Positions 52,671-62,555 of a stretch of 64,000 nucleotides of DNA are shown here, one piece after another. Position 1 is the first letter of the stretch; each line of letters begins with the position of its first letter. Made by a program: the position numbers and the translations under genes. The DNA comes from Bin87 sp965197635 (GTDB lineage: Bacteria; Chloroflexota; Dehalococcoidia; Lucifugimonadales; UBA3495): assembly GCA_965197635.1 (NCBI GenBank), contig CBDANN010000008.1, positions 1,798,001 to 1,862,000 of the forward strand. The letters are read 5' to 3'. The notes under the pieces were generated by a model. The model was not told the origin of the DNA. It saw only the letters and a program-made list of their open reading frames with translations, and did no database searches.

Positions 52671-53027
52671 TTAGTAGCGCAGTAGGTTTGTGGGTACCAG
52701 TCGTCCCGCTAAGGGGTCCACGGCAAGCGCCGCTTGTTCCAGGGAGACTACGCCCAGGAGGCTGGGCTCGTTCTCTTCGGCAAATATGACCGGCGTGGGG
52801 AACTCCAGACCCTCCAGCCTGATGGTGGCGTGTGCGACGTCGACTGGAACGATTCTGCCGTCGGGCGTCTCGGAAGGGAGTGACCTTTCGACCAATACCC
52901 CCAGCCTTTGCAGCATATCTCTGGGCACTGCCGTGTAGGTTGAGCCGGTATCCACGGTGACCTCGAGTTCCTCGAACTCCCGTCCTTGTGGACCGCCGAC
53001 TCCTATCGTCAGTTTCACCGTTCCCAT
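52671..53027 (-). CDS. Retropepsin-like (clan AA) aspartic protease
   Basis: A 118-residue single-domain protein from ATG 53027 with AGGAG upstream. The catalytic D-T-G is in LEVTVDTGSTYTAVP, and the second hydrophobic flap-like region and LLGVVSLEQAALAVDP match the clan AA/TIGR03698 type, which dimerises. The physiological target is unknown. It lies between the two nuoN 3' ends, downstream of nuoN on the same strand. Confidence 0.85.
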   Translation of the reverse strand: MGTVKLTIGVGGPQGREFEELEVTVDTGSTYTAVPRDMLQRLGVLVERSLPSETPDGRIVPVDVAHATIRLEGLEFPTPVIFAEENEPSLLGVVSLEQAALAVDPLAGRLVPTNLLRY

Positions 53028-53070
53028 GGTGTTTCTCCTGAGGTTGTCTCCGTTGATTGCTTGTTGCAGA

Positions 53071-53158
53071 TCAGAAGCAGGATTTTCGGGATTATTGCGA
53101 TTTTTCAGGATAGATCCAATCCAGAGCATCCTTGTAATCCCGACCATCCTGCTTCTGA
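53071..53158. repeat. REP-like inverted repeat, family C
   Basis: Arms TCAGAAGCAGGATTTTCGGG+ATTA (53071-53094) and TAATCCCGACCATCCTGCTT+CTGA (53135-53158) are complementary at 22 of 24 positions, with a 40-base loop. It lies between nuoN and the protease gene and could also slow transcription there. Confidence 0.8.
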
Positions 53159-53171
53159 CATTATGGTGCGC

Positions 53172-54725
<1,554 letters not shown>

Positions 54726-54737
54726 ATTGGTTACTGT

Positions 54738-56252
54738 CTAGAACACCGATAAGGCGCTGGCGACGCCGGTGTTGATTACGTTTAGCAGGGGCGCCGGCCA
54801 GATGCCGACGGCGATCAGGATGAGAACGAAGGCCGCGCCGACACCCTTTTCCACCGGGCTGGCGTCGGTGAGGTGGTCCCACTGGGGATCGCCCTCGCCG
54901 AAGAAGGAACGGGCCAGCAGGCGCAGGATGTACACGGCGGTGATGGCCGCGCCGATGACGGCCAGTATGGCCAGAGGAAGGTAGGTGCGGAAGGCTCCGG
55001 TGAACACCATGAACTCGGCGATGAATCCGCTGAGGCCGGGCAGCCCCAGCGATGCCAGGCCAGCGATGGCGAAGAAGAACGTCGTGGCGCCCATGCGTTT
55101 GATGAGGCCATTGAGTATCAGGGAGTCGCGGATGTGCGCCCGCTCGTAAATCGCGCCCACCATGGCGAACATGAGGGCCGTCATGATGCCGTGGGAGAAC
55201 ATCTGCAACACTGCGCCGGACAAGCCCACCGGGTGCAGCGTGGCAATGCCCATCAGCACGTAACCCATGTGGCTGACGCTGGAGTAGCCGATGACGTACT
55301 TCAGGTCGTTCTGCGACAGCGCGGAAATCGCGCCGTAGATGACGTTGACGGTGCCCAGGCCGATGAGGACGGGCATCCAGACCTCCGCGCCCTGCGGGGT
55401 CAGCCACATGCCAACCTGGATGATGCCGAACGCGCCCAGCTTCATCAGCACCCCGGCGTGGAGCATACTGACGCCGGTGGGGGCGGCCACGTGGCCGTCG
55501 GGCGACCAGGTGTGGAAGGGCCACAGGCCGGCCAACGAGCCGAATCCCACGGCGAACAGGGGGAATACCCACAGCTCGGTGGTGCGGGAGATTGCGCCGC
55601 TCTGTTGCAACGACGCCAACGCGTCGATATTGAAGGTGGGGCTGCCGGCCTGGGACGAGGAGATGTACAGGGCCAGAATGCCAATCCAGATGAGCACGCT
55701 GCCGGCCACCAGCATCAGCATCAGCTTCATCGCGCCGTATTCCTTGGTGCGCAGGAAGGAGCCGAAGTCGGTGCTGCTGCCCCACACGCCGATGAGCAGG
55801 TACATGGGCAGCACGGCCAATTCGTAGAAGAAGAACAGGAAGAAGAGGTCGCGGACGATGAATACGCCGTACACGCCGGCGCCCAACGCCAGCAGCAGCA
55901 CGAAGAAATCGCGGGTGCGCCGGGTAATGGTCTGGCTGATGAGCACCGCGCCCAGCAACACGATGCCGTTGAGGAGCACCAGCGGCGCGCCGATGCCGGT
56001 CAGCCCCAGGTGCAGGGTGATATTGACCGGGTGCCCGATCCAGTCGTAGGACCGCTGGAGCTGGATGCCGCCGGCGGCGTAGTCGTAGCGCAGGAAGACG
56101 ATCACCGAGAGGACGAAGGACACCACGGCGACGAAGATGGCGAACTGCCAGGCGTCCCGTGGCCGGTCCTTGGGCAGGAACATGGACAGCACGGCCCCGG
56201 CCAACGGCACGAGGACCAAAAGCAGCAGCGATACCTGGTCGAAATTAGCCAT
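54738..56252 (-). CDS. nuoM: NADH-quinone oxidoreductase subunit M
   Basis: A 504-residue antiporter-like subunit; ATG 56252 is preferred over a TTG two codons upstream. The usual channel region reads FGSLAGLWPFHTWSPDGHVA and GVSMLHAGVLMKLGAFG; the first channel Lys before the P-F-H-T-W motif is not present, while the second (LMKLG) is. IGYSSVSHMGYVLMGIA is standard. Related NuoM with this GSLAGLWPFHTW variant are recalled from other phyla, so it is a variant and not damage. Confidence 0.95.
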   Translation of the reverse strand: MANFDQVSLLLLVLVPLAGAVLSMFLPKDRPRDAWQFAIFVAVVSFVLSVIVFLRYDYAAGGIQLQRSYDWIGHPVNITLHLGLTGIGAPLVLLNGIVLLGAVLISQTITRRTRDFFVLLLALGAGVYGVFIVRDLFFLFFFYELAVLPMYLLIGVWGSSTDFGSFLRTKEYGAMKLMLMLVAGSVLIWIGILALYISSSQAGSPTFNIDALASLQQSGAISRTTELWVFPLFAVGFGSLAGLWPFHTWSPDGHVAAPTGVSMLHAGVLMKLGAFGIIQVGMWLTPQGAEVWMPVLIGLGTVNVIYGAISALSQNDLKYVIGYSSVSHMGYVLMGIATLHPVGLSGAVLQMFSHGIMTALMFAMVGAIYERAHIRDSLILNGLIKRMGATTFFFAIAGLASLGLPGLSGFIAEFMVFTGAFRTYLPLAILAVIGAAITAVYILRLLARSFFGEGDPQWDHLTDASPVEKGVGAAFVLILIAVGIWPAPLLNVINTGVASALSVF

Positions 56253-56277
56253 CGTCAAAGTCGGTTGGCGCTATCGC

Positions 56278-58215
56278 CTACACCGAGCGTAGCCACCAGA
56301 AGATCGCCAGGCCGATGACGCCCAGGGCCACGGCCAGCGCGTAGGTATAGACGTGGCCGGTGACGTGCAGACGCATGGCGACGCCGAACTTGCGAACGAC
56401 GTCGGCCGGGCCGTTGACCGCGACGTCATTGACCACGGCGCGGTCGAAAAAGGCCACCGCCGCCGATACGGTGAGCACCACGCGGTCAATGACCCACTGG
56501 TAAGTTTCGTCCACGTAATAGCGGTTTTCCACGATCCGCAGGAGCGGCGCGAACCTGGCCCGCCACGGTTCAAGGGACAGGCTGCGGCGCCCGTATATCA
56601 GCCACGCCAGGACGAACGCGCCAATGGCCAGGACGATGGACAGGGCGCCCAGCGCTATTTCAAAGTGAAACTTCTCGGCGTGGTCGTAGAACACGAAGCC
56701 GCCGAAACCGCTGAAGGATCCCGGCCAGTCGAAGGCAATCCAGCCGAATCCGACGGCCAACACGGCCAGAACGGACAACACGCCAGTCATCAGAATGGGC
56801 GACTCGTGGGCGTGGTGGCTGTCTTCGCCCTCTTGTCCGAAGAAGACCACGAACATGGCGCGGGCCATGTAGAGGGCGCTGAGGAAGGCGGTGAGCATGG
56901 TGAGGACGATGAAGATTGCCGGGAGGTTGTGGGAGACGGCGATGAGGATTTCGTCCTTGCTCCAGAACCCGGACAGAATGGGGATGCCGCCCAGGGACAA
57001 CGCGCCGATGGAAAACACCGTTGCCGTCAGAGGCATGGCCCGGCGCAGGCCACCCACGCGGCGGATGTCAACGTCGCCGTGGGCGCCGACGCCGTGCATC
57101 ACGCTGCCGGCTCCGAGGAACAGCAGGGCCTTGGCGAAGCCGTGAGCCATCAGATGGAACACCGCGGCCGTCCAGCCGAAAGCGCCCAATGAAAGCATCA
57201 TCAGGCCCAAATGGGACACGGTGGAGTAGGCCAGAATCCGTTTCAGGTCAGTGGACACCAGGGCGATGGTTGCCGAGCCCAGGGCGGTTACCATCCCGAC
57301 GCTGGCGACCACGAGCATCGCCTCCGGCGACGCGGCGAAAATCGGATAGGCGCGGGCCACCAGATAAACGCCGGCGATGACCATGGTGGCGGCGTGGATC
57401 AGCGCGCTGACGGGCGTGGGGCCTTCCATAGCGTCGGGCAGCCAGACGTGGAAGGGGAACTGCGCCGACTTGCCCATGGCTCCCAGCAGTAGCAGGATGG
57501 CGGCGGCGGTGGTTACGCCGCTGCCCAACTCGCCCGAGGATGCGGCGGCGAAGGCGTCAGTCATGCTGAAGCTGCCCACGTTGACCCACAGCAGCAGGAT
57601 GCCCACCAGGAGGCCAACGTCGCCGATGCGGGTTACCACAAAGGCTTTTTTGGCGGCCTCGCGAGGGCCGGGGTTTTCAAACCAGAACCCGATGAGCAGG
57701 TAGGAACACAGGCCCACCAGTTCCCAGGCGATGTACAGCAGCAGGAAGTTGTCGGCCAGGGCCAGCGTCAGCATGGCGGCGACGAACAGCGCCTGCCAAG
57801 CATAGTACCAGCCGAAGCGGGGGTCGCCCTTCATGTATTCCAGCGAATAAAGCTGGACGCCCAGGGCGACGAAGGTGATCAGGCCCAGGAGCACCACGGT
57901 CAGCGGGTCAATCAGGATGCCCCAGTTCAGGTGAATGGCCTGGTCAACGGTGGCGGCTACTCCCGGGATGCCGGCCTCGAACCAGGTGGTACTGAAGTGG
58001 CAGGTCAGAGCGCCGGTGACGCCGCTGACGTTGCAGGCGGGGTCGGCGGCGGAGGCTCCCAGGAATCCCAGCGTGGCGATGATCCAAAGGACGAAACCGC
58101 CGCCGATGGCCAGGATGGCCAAGGGCGCGCCGCGCAGTGGCAGCCAACGCTGAAACAGGATAATCAGCGGGCAGGCGACAAATGAGAATACCGGGATGAG
58201 GAAGGCCAGCGGCAT
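56278..58215 (-). CDS. nuoL: NADH-quinone oxidoreductase subunit L
   Basis: A 645-residue subunit, usual length. It has NWGILIDPLTVVLLGLITFV near the N-terminus, the channel motif MGKSAQFPFHVWLPDAMEGP with Lys, LAYSTVSHLGLMMLSLGAFG and a long C-terminal amphipathic helix region. It transfers protons at the distal end of the membrane arm. Encoded between nuoK and nuoM with gaps of 1 and 25 bp. Confidence 0.96.
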   Translation of the reverse strand: MPLAFLIPVFSFVACPLIILFQRWLPLRGAPLAILAIGGGFVLWIIATLGFLGASAADPACNVSGVTGALTCHFSTTWFEAGIPGVAATVDQAIHLNWGILIDPLTVVLLGLITFVALGVQLYSLEYMKGDPRFGWYYAWQALFVAAMLTLALADNFLLLYIAWELVGLCSYLLIGFWFENPGPREAAKKAFVVTRIGDVGLLVGILLLWVNVGSFSMTDAFAAASSGELGSGVTTAAAILLLLGAMGKSAQFPFHVWLPDAMEGPTPVSALIHAATMVIAGVYLVARAYPIFAASPEAMLVVASVGMVTALGSATIALVSTDLKRILAYSTVSHLGLMMLSLGAFGWTAAVFHLMAHGFAKALLFLGAGSVMHGVGAHGDVDIRRVGGLRRAMPLTATVFSIGALSLGGIPILSGFWSKDEILIAVSHNLPAIFIVLTMLTAFLSALYMARAMFVVFFGQEGEDSHHAHESPILMTGVLSVLAVLAVGFGWIAFDWPGSFSGFGGFVFYDHAEKFHFEIALGALSIVLAIGAFVLAWLIYGRRSLSLEPWRARFAPLLRIVENRYYVDETYQWVIDRVVLTVSAAVAFFDRAVVNDVAVNGPADVVRKFGVAMRLHVTGHVYTYALAVALGVIGLAIFWWLRSV

Positions 58216-58216
58216 A

Positions 58217-58537
58217 TCACCACTTCAGCAGGTTGATTTCGTCCACGTTGACCGTGCCGCGATTGCGATACATCCGCAGGATGATGGCGAAGGCCAGACC
58301 GACCTCCGCTGCGGCAACGGTGATGACGAAAATGGCGATGATTTGACCGTCGAAGGCCGCGAAGCGACCGGTGCCGTTCAAATAAGACGCGGCGGCAATC
58401 AGGTTGATGTTGACGGCATTGAGCATCAGTTCGATGGACAGGACGATCAGCACCGCGCTGCGCCGGGCCAGCACCCCGTAAAAGCCGATGCCGAACAACG
58501 CGGCGCCCAGCAGTTGGAAATACAGCAACGGCACCAT
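58217..58537 (-). CDS. nuoK: NADH-quinone oxidoreductase subunit K
   Basis: A 106-residue subunit from ATG 58537 (MVPLLYFQLLGAALFGIGFY); a 13-codon upstream extension would overlap nuoJ. The two conserved Glu residues are seen in VLSIELMLNAVNIN and TVAAAEVGLAFAIIL. Three helices as usual. It is one base from nuoL. Confidence 0.95.
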   Translation of the reverse strand: MVPLLYFQLLGAALFGIGFYGVLARRSAVLIVLSIELMLNAVNINLIAAASYLNGTGRFAAFDGQIIAIFVITVAAAEVGLAFAIILRMYRNRGTVNVDEINLLKW

Positions 58538-58544
58538 CGGGCGA

Positions 58545-59075
58545 CTAATCCTCGCCGTCCGGGGAGGCATCGGCAATTGCCATGCCGACCGTCGTCGCGC
58601 TCTGCTGACGGGCCACGATGATGGCTCCGATGAGCGCCACCAGCAGCACCAGCGATGCGATTTCGAAGGGGAGCGCCCACTTGGTGAACAGGGACCGGCC
58701 CAAATCGGTGAACGCGGCGGCTTGGGGTTCGGCGGTGATTTCCGGCGCGAGCCAGAACGCCGCGCCCAGCACCGCCGCCAACACCGCCGATGTGAGCAAA
58801 GCTAGCGGCCACTGGCGGTTATCGGTGATGCGGGGATACTCCGACGAGCGCGTCAACATAACGGCGAAAAGCACGACGATCGTCACGGCCCCACCGTATA
58901 TCAGCACCTGCACTAACGCCAGAAACTCCGCGAATAGCAGCAGGTAGGCTCCCGCAGCGCCGAGGAGTGACAGCAAGAGGAATAACGCGGCGTGAACGAC
59001 GTTACGAGTCGCCACCACGCCTAAAGCGCCGCCCAGGGTGAAGATGGCTACGATGACGAACAGGGCGAGCTGCAC
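58545..59075 (-). CDS. nuoJ: NADH-quinone oxidoreductase subunit J
   Basis: A 176-residue membrane subunit with ALGVVATRNVVHAALFLLLS, FLALVQVLIYGGAVTIVVLF (the conserved third-helix region) and AVMLTRSSEY. The length is normal. It starts at ATG 59075, 162 bp downstream of the small Cys-rich gene. Confidence 0.94.
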   Translation of the reverse strand: MQLALFVIVAIFTLGGALGVVATRNVVHAALFLLLSLLGAAGAYLLLFAEFLALVQVLIYGGAVTIVVLFAVMLTRSSEYPRITDNRQWPLALLTSAVLAAVLGAAFWLAPEITAEPQAAAFTDLGRSLFTKWALPFEIASLVLLVALIGAIIVARQQSATTVGMAIADASPDGED

Positions 59076-59237
59076 GGCTCAGTCGTCCTTGCGGCCAGGT
59101 ATATGGGCTGGGGCAGCCGACGCGGCGGTATCAAAGTATGAGCCGCCCCGTTGGCGGCTCCGGTAGCGACGGTGTGAATATGGCGGTGACATTGCGTAAT
59201 GGGCAGTGTGACCTGTTCAAATGACGAGGCGCGGCGG

Positions 59238-59543
59238 TTAGACCGACCTGAGCAAGGTACAGGTGGCGCATTCGCAATCGGCCTGGTGCTTCTTTACGGG
59301 TTCGGCAATGGACTGGGAGCGTCCTCGAGTCTTGCCCGAGGCGCCGCCCTTGCCCTTGCGTTTCCCTTTGCCGATTTTGCCGGCCTTGGCTGCTTTGCCG
59401 GCCAACTTGCCGACGAGACCGCCTACCTTGCCGGTGACTGACTTGTCGTCGCCCTGCATCCGGCGTTCCACGCACTCAACGCAGGTGCAGTACTGCGGAT
59501 GCGTGGGGGACAGGTTTCGAAAGCGTTCGTCTTCTCTGGGCAC
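59238..59543 (-). CDS. Small Lys-rich protein with two Cys motifs, in the nuo operon
   Basis: A 101-residue protein from ATG 59543. An N-terminal CTCVECVERR and a C-terminal CECATC are joined by a Gly/Lys-rich basic linker (GKLAGKAAKAGKIGKGKRKG). The four or more Cys could bind zinc or an Fe-S cluster, and the basic middle could bind nucleic acid. Family not recognised. It lies 16 bp downstream of nuoI and before nuoJ. The opposing frames are shadows. Confidence 0.6.
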   Translation of the reverse strand: MPREDERFRNLSPTHPQYCTCVECVERRMQGDDKSVTGKVGGLVGKLAGKAAKAGKIGKGKRKGKGGASGKTRGRSQSIAEPVKKHQADCECATCTLLRSV

Positions 59544-59559
59544 GGGGCTTCCTCAAGTT

Positions 59560-60093
59560 TTAAGACTCGTCCTCAGATTGGGCGGCGGCGGCCTTGGCTG
59601 CGTCGGCCTTCTGCTTGGCGAGCACGGTGGGCGGAATCCATTTGGTGTCGTCCTGGTATTTCTTGCCGATTTCCAGAAGAGCCGGGAGATCAACCCGGTC
59701 GCCGTTGCGGGCGTAGGTGCTCATCTCGTGCTCGTGGCTCATCACGATGGCGTCGAAATTGCAGTACTCGACACAGATGCCGCACAATATACAACGGTTG
59801 AGGTTGATTTCAAAGTAATCGACGATCTTGCGACGGCTGCTATCTCCCTCGGCGTGCTTGGGGTTGTCCATCATGCTGGCGGACATGCACTGGGTGGGGC
59901 AGTTGCGGATGCAGACCATGCAGCCGGTGCAGTAGGGTTCGCTGATCTCGCCGTCCCAGGTTAGGGCTGGGAATCCCATGAAACGCGGACGCACCGGGGT
60001 GGCCTGCTTGGGGTACTGCTGGGTGACGGGCCGGCGGAGGCCAGTAACGGTGGAGGCGAGGGTGAGCATCATACCTTTGAGGCTTGCCAGCAT
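59560..60093 (-). CDS. nuoI: NADH-quinone oxidoreductase subunit I (2x[4Fe-4S])
   Basis: A 177-residue ferredoxin-type subunit from ATG 60093, with GGAGG 11 bases upstream. The two cluster motifs are CTGCMVCIRNCP (Cys 55, 58, 61, 65) and CILCGICVEYC (Cys 101, 104, 107, 111). FMGFPALTWD replaces the usual R-G-R-x-x-L type start. It transfers electrons to quinone. In this genome it is separated from nuoH by four Uma2 genes; the nearest of these ends 3 bp before it. Confidence 0.94.
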   Translation of the reverse strand: MLASLKGMMLTLASTVTGLRRPVTQQYPKQATPVRPRFMGFPALTWDGEISEPYCTGCMVCIRNCPTQCMSASMMDNPKHAEGDSSRRKIVDYFEINLNRCILCGICVEYCNFDAIVMSHEHEMSTYARNGDRVDLPALLEIGKKYQDDTKWIPPTVLAKQKADAAKAAAAQSEDES

Positions 60094-60095
60094 GG

Positions 60096-60710
60096 CTATT
60101 CGACCTCCGTTTCCAGCGCCAGCATCCGGTCCAGGCCGGAGAAAATATCGATGACGGAGCACGAAAAGTCGGGCAAAACAGGCTCTCCGGTGAGTGCTTC
60201 GTCTGCGGTCAGAACCCGGATTTCGCCGGTTGACTGCCGGACGGTTACTTCACGGTGGTAGGCGTCAACCAGCAGGACCGTTGTAACGCCTTGATTGAGA
60301 TAAAGCCGCGCTTTCGCAATCGCGTCCACGTAGGTATCGGTAGGCGAAATGACCTCTACGGCAATATCGGGAGAACCTTCCCATACGCCGGGTTCGTCGT
60401 CAATGGACAAAGTGTCCGGGCGCTCTGCGGTCACACTCACGTCCGGGATCCTGAAGTTTGCGGTTGACAACCCCAGCCGAAATGAGGCGCCCGTACCTAC
60501 CCAAAAAAGCAGCCCTGCGTCTTCGATATGCTGATCGAACAGGCGGTAAATCTTGCCTGCCACTATTGAGAGGGATCTGCTCGTCGGCGGCAACTCCACC
60601 AGTTCCCCGTCAACCATTTCGTAACGCCGGTCATCGGGCAGGTTGCACAGATCCGAGTCCGCATAGGTGGTTTCCTCTGCAATTGCAGCGGCAGTTGAGG
60701 TAGTCATCAT
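60096..60710 (-). CDS. Uma2-family putative endonuclease, array copy 1
   Basis: A 204-residue Uma2/DUF820 protein, the most divergent of the array. Core: RRYEMVDGELVELPPTSRS, FRIPDVSVTAERPD, DIAVEVISPTDTYVDAIAKA and TTVLLVDAYHREVTV. It contains the acidic pair and E-x-I of the PD-(D/E)XK-like site. Its ATG overlaps the stop of copy 2 (ATGA) and its stop lies 3 bp before nuoI, so it is co-transcribed with complex I. Function unknown. Confidence 0.88.
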   Translation of the reverse strand: MMTTSTAAAIAEETTYADSDLCNLPDDRRYEMVDGELVELPPTSRSLSIVAGKIYRLFDQHIEDAGLLFWVGTGASFRLGLSTANFRIPDVSVTAERPDTLSIDDEPGVWEGSPDIAVEVISPTDTYVDAIAKARLYLNQGVTTVLLVDAYHREVTVRQSTGEIRVLTADEALTGEPVLPDFSCSVIDIFSGLDRMLALETEVE

Positions 60711-61309
60711 GGCCTCCCACTTTGGGCGGCGTCAGTTGCCGACGCTGCCCGGCGGTCCAGCACAGCGAAGATGTCGGCAACAGGGCAGGAGAAGCCGGGG
60801 ATTTCCGGCTCGCCGGATAGAATATCACCCACGCCGAAAACCTGCTCGGCGGCTCCGGGCCGGCGTACAGTTACCGTGCGTGGACCGGGGTCGGCAATCC
60901 ACATGGCACGGCTTCCGTTGGCGAAGTATTCCGACGCTTTGCGGTTCAGCCCGGCGGTGGTGTTGCTGGGAGACACCACCTCGATGGCTACGTCGGGGGC
61001 GAAATGGGGCCAGCCCCCGGCTTCTTCGTCGTATTCGGCCATGCGTTCCCAGGTCGTAACGTGTACGTCGGGGAACCGCAGGGTATGTGCACCCATGGCA
61101 AACCCGGTCGTGACGCCCACATCCAACGGTAAATCTCTTTCCGCGACTTGGCCGAAAATCAGCATATAAATATGCCCGGTCAATCTGCCGTGTGGCGGCG
61201 CTCCGTCCATATCAACCAGTTCTCCATCCACCAGTTCGTAACGATGCCCCGGATCTGCGGCCATCGCCCAGAATTCATCGACGGTGATTTTGCTGGTACG
61301 GGTGGTCAT
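60707..61309 (-). CDS. Uma2-family putative endonuclease, array copy 2
   Basis: A 200-residue Uma2 protein starting MTTRTSKITVDEFWAMAADP. FPDVHVTTWERMAEYDEEAG and APDVAIEVVSPSNTT hold the active-site-like residues; EQVFGVGDILSGEPEIPGFS is shared with the neighbours. It begins exactly 600 bp from copy 3. It differs from copies 3 and 4 mainly at residues 40-75 and in its longer C-terminal tail. Confidence 0.9.
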   Translation of the reverse strand: MTTRTSKITVDEFWAMAADPGHRYELVDGELVDMDGAPPHGRLTGHIYMLIFGQVAERDLPLDVGVTTGFAMGAHTLRFPDVHVTTWERMAEYDEEAGGWPHFAPDVAIEVVSPSNTTAGLNRKASEYFANGSRAMWIADPGPRTVTVRRPGAAEQVFGVGDILSGEPEIPGFSCPVADIFAVLDRRAASATDAAQSGRP

Positions 61310-61327
61310 GGCTGCATCATTCGGCGG

Positions 61328-61909
61328 CTACGCACTCGCCCGCCCTGCGAATTGGTCCAGTACGGGGAAGATGTCGGCGACCGGGCAGGAAAAGCCGGGT
61401 ATTTCCGGCTCGCCGGACAGAACGTCATCGGGGCCAAATACTTGCTCCACCATACCAGGGCGGAGGAGGGCCACCGTGCGCGGGCCAGGGTCTGCGATCC
61501 AGACGGCCTGCGTTCCATTGGCGAAATACTCCTCGGTCTTGCGGACCAAAGCGGCCGGGGTGTTGCTGGGGGAAACCACCTCGATGGCTATGTCGGGAGC
61601 GAAGTTAGGCCAACCGCCAGCTGCCTCGTCATACTGTGCCATGCGTTCCCAAGCGGTTACGTGAACGTCCGGGAAACGCAGTGTATTTCCGCCCATGGCG
61701 AACCCGGTGCTGACGCTGACATCCAGTAACAAACCGGCTCCATCCACGTGGTCTCCCAAAATCCGGCCGATCCTTAGGGTCACCCTGCCGTGTGGTGGAG
61801 CGCCGTCCATATCAACCAGTTCTCCATCCACCAGTTCGTAGCGATGCCCCGGATCTCCGGCCATCGCCCAGAACTCATCGACGGTGATTTTGCTGGTGCG
61901 AGTGGTCAT
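61328..61909 (-). CDS. Uma2-family putative endonuclease, array copy 3
   Basis: A 193-residue Uma2 protein. The N-terminal KITVDEFWAMAGDPGHRYEL and FPDVHVTAWERMAQYDEAAG, APDIAIEVVSPSNTPAALV and the C-terminal FPVLDQFAGRASA are nearly the same as in copy 4. The block GRVTLRIGRILGDHVDGAGL (residues 41-60) differs from the other copies. Flanking non-coding bases are repeated as well, so this is a DNA-level tandem duplication. Confidence 0.9.
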   Translation of the reverse strand: MTTRTSKITVDEFWAMAGDPGHRYELVDGELVDMDGAPPHGRVTLRIGRILGDHVDGAGLLLDVSVSTGFAMGGNTLRFPDVHVTAWERMAQYDEAAGGWPNFAPDIAIEVVSPSNTPAALVRKTEEYFANGTQAVWIADPGPRTVALLRPGMVEQVFGPDDVLSGEPEIPGFSCPVADIFPVLDQFAGRASA

Positions 61910-61927
61910 GGCTGCATCATTCGGCGG

Positions 61928-62509
61928 CTACGCACTCGCCCGCCCGGCGAATTGGTCCAGCACGGCGAAGATGTCGGCCACAGGACACGTAAAGCCGGGT
62001 ATCTCCGGTTCGCCGGACAGAATATCGCCCACGCGGAACACCAGCTCCGACATGCCGGGCCGGCGGATAACCACCGTGCGTGGGACGGGATCTACTATCC
62101 ACACGGCCTGAGTTCCGTTGGCGAAATATTCGCTGGTTTTCCGGGCCAGGGAAGCCGGAGTATTGCTGGCAGAAACCACTTCAATGGCGACATTGGGTGC
62201 GAAGCGTGGCCAGGCGCCTTCTTCTTGATCGTAAGCCGCCATTCGTTTCCAGCTCGTCACATGAACGTCCGGGAAACGCAAAATGTGCCGGTCCATTTGG
62301 AACCCTCCAGAGTTTCCCACATGGAGCGGAAGCCCGGTTTCGGCCACATGGTTACCGAGTAACCGTCCAAATTGGTTGGAAACTACACTGTCTTGGGGAG
62401 TGCCGTCCATGTCAACCAGTTCTCCATCCACCAGTTCGTAACGATGCCCCGGATCTCCGGCCATCGCCCAGAACTCATCGACGGTGATTTTGCTGGTGTG
62501 GGTGGTCAT
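61928..62509 (-). CDS. Uma2-family putative endonuclease, array copy 4
   Basis: A 193-residue Uma2 protein, MTTHTSKITVDEFWAMAGDP at its start. LRFPDVHVTSWKRMAAYDQE and FAPNVAIEVVSASNTPASLA carry the conserved acidic residues. The segment DSVVSNQFGRLLGNHVAETG (residues 39-58) is unlike copies 2 and 3. It is the first copy after nuoH (46-bp gap), and its end is followed by copy 3 after 18 bp. Confidence 0.9.
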   Translation of the reverse strand: MTTHTSKITVDEFWAMAGDPGHRYELVDGELVDMDGTPQDSVVSNQFGRLLGNHVAETGLPLHVGNSGGFQMDRHILRFPDVHVTSWKRMAAYDQEEGAWPRFAPNVAIEVVSASNTPASLARKTSEYFANGTQAVWIVDPVPRTVVIRRPGMSELVFRVGDILSGEPEIPGFTCPVADIFAVLDQFAGRASA

Positions 62510-62555
62510 GGCAGGTTGCTTTGGAGGATTGCCAATATGATACCAGCAACGGCGT

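Larger units (their letters stand above)
60707..62509 (-). repeat. Tandem Uma2 array with an exact 600-bp period
   Basis: Starts of copies 2, 3 and 4 fall at 61309, 61909 and 62509. The DNA at the 5' ends (the segment encoding MTT-TSKITVDEFWAMA) and the intergenic GGCTGCATCATTCGGCGGCT (61310 and 61910) are almost identical. The array was produced by unequal duplication and has since been diversified in one internal block. Confidence 0.9.

Noticed and set aside
52671..53147. Longer start of the aspartic protease at 53147
   Set aside because: The extra 40 residues lie in the family C palindrome and have no ribosome site; ATG 53027 has AGGAG.
54873..56318. 481-residue open frame on the plus strand across nuoM
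   Set aside because: It is antisense to a clear nuoM gene, His/Gln/Arg-rich and free of domains: a shadow of high-GC coding sequence.
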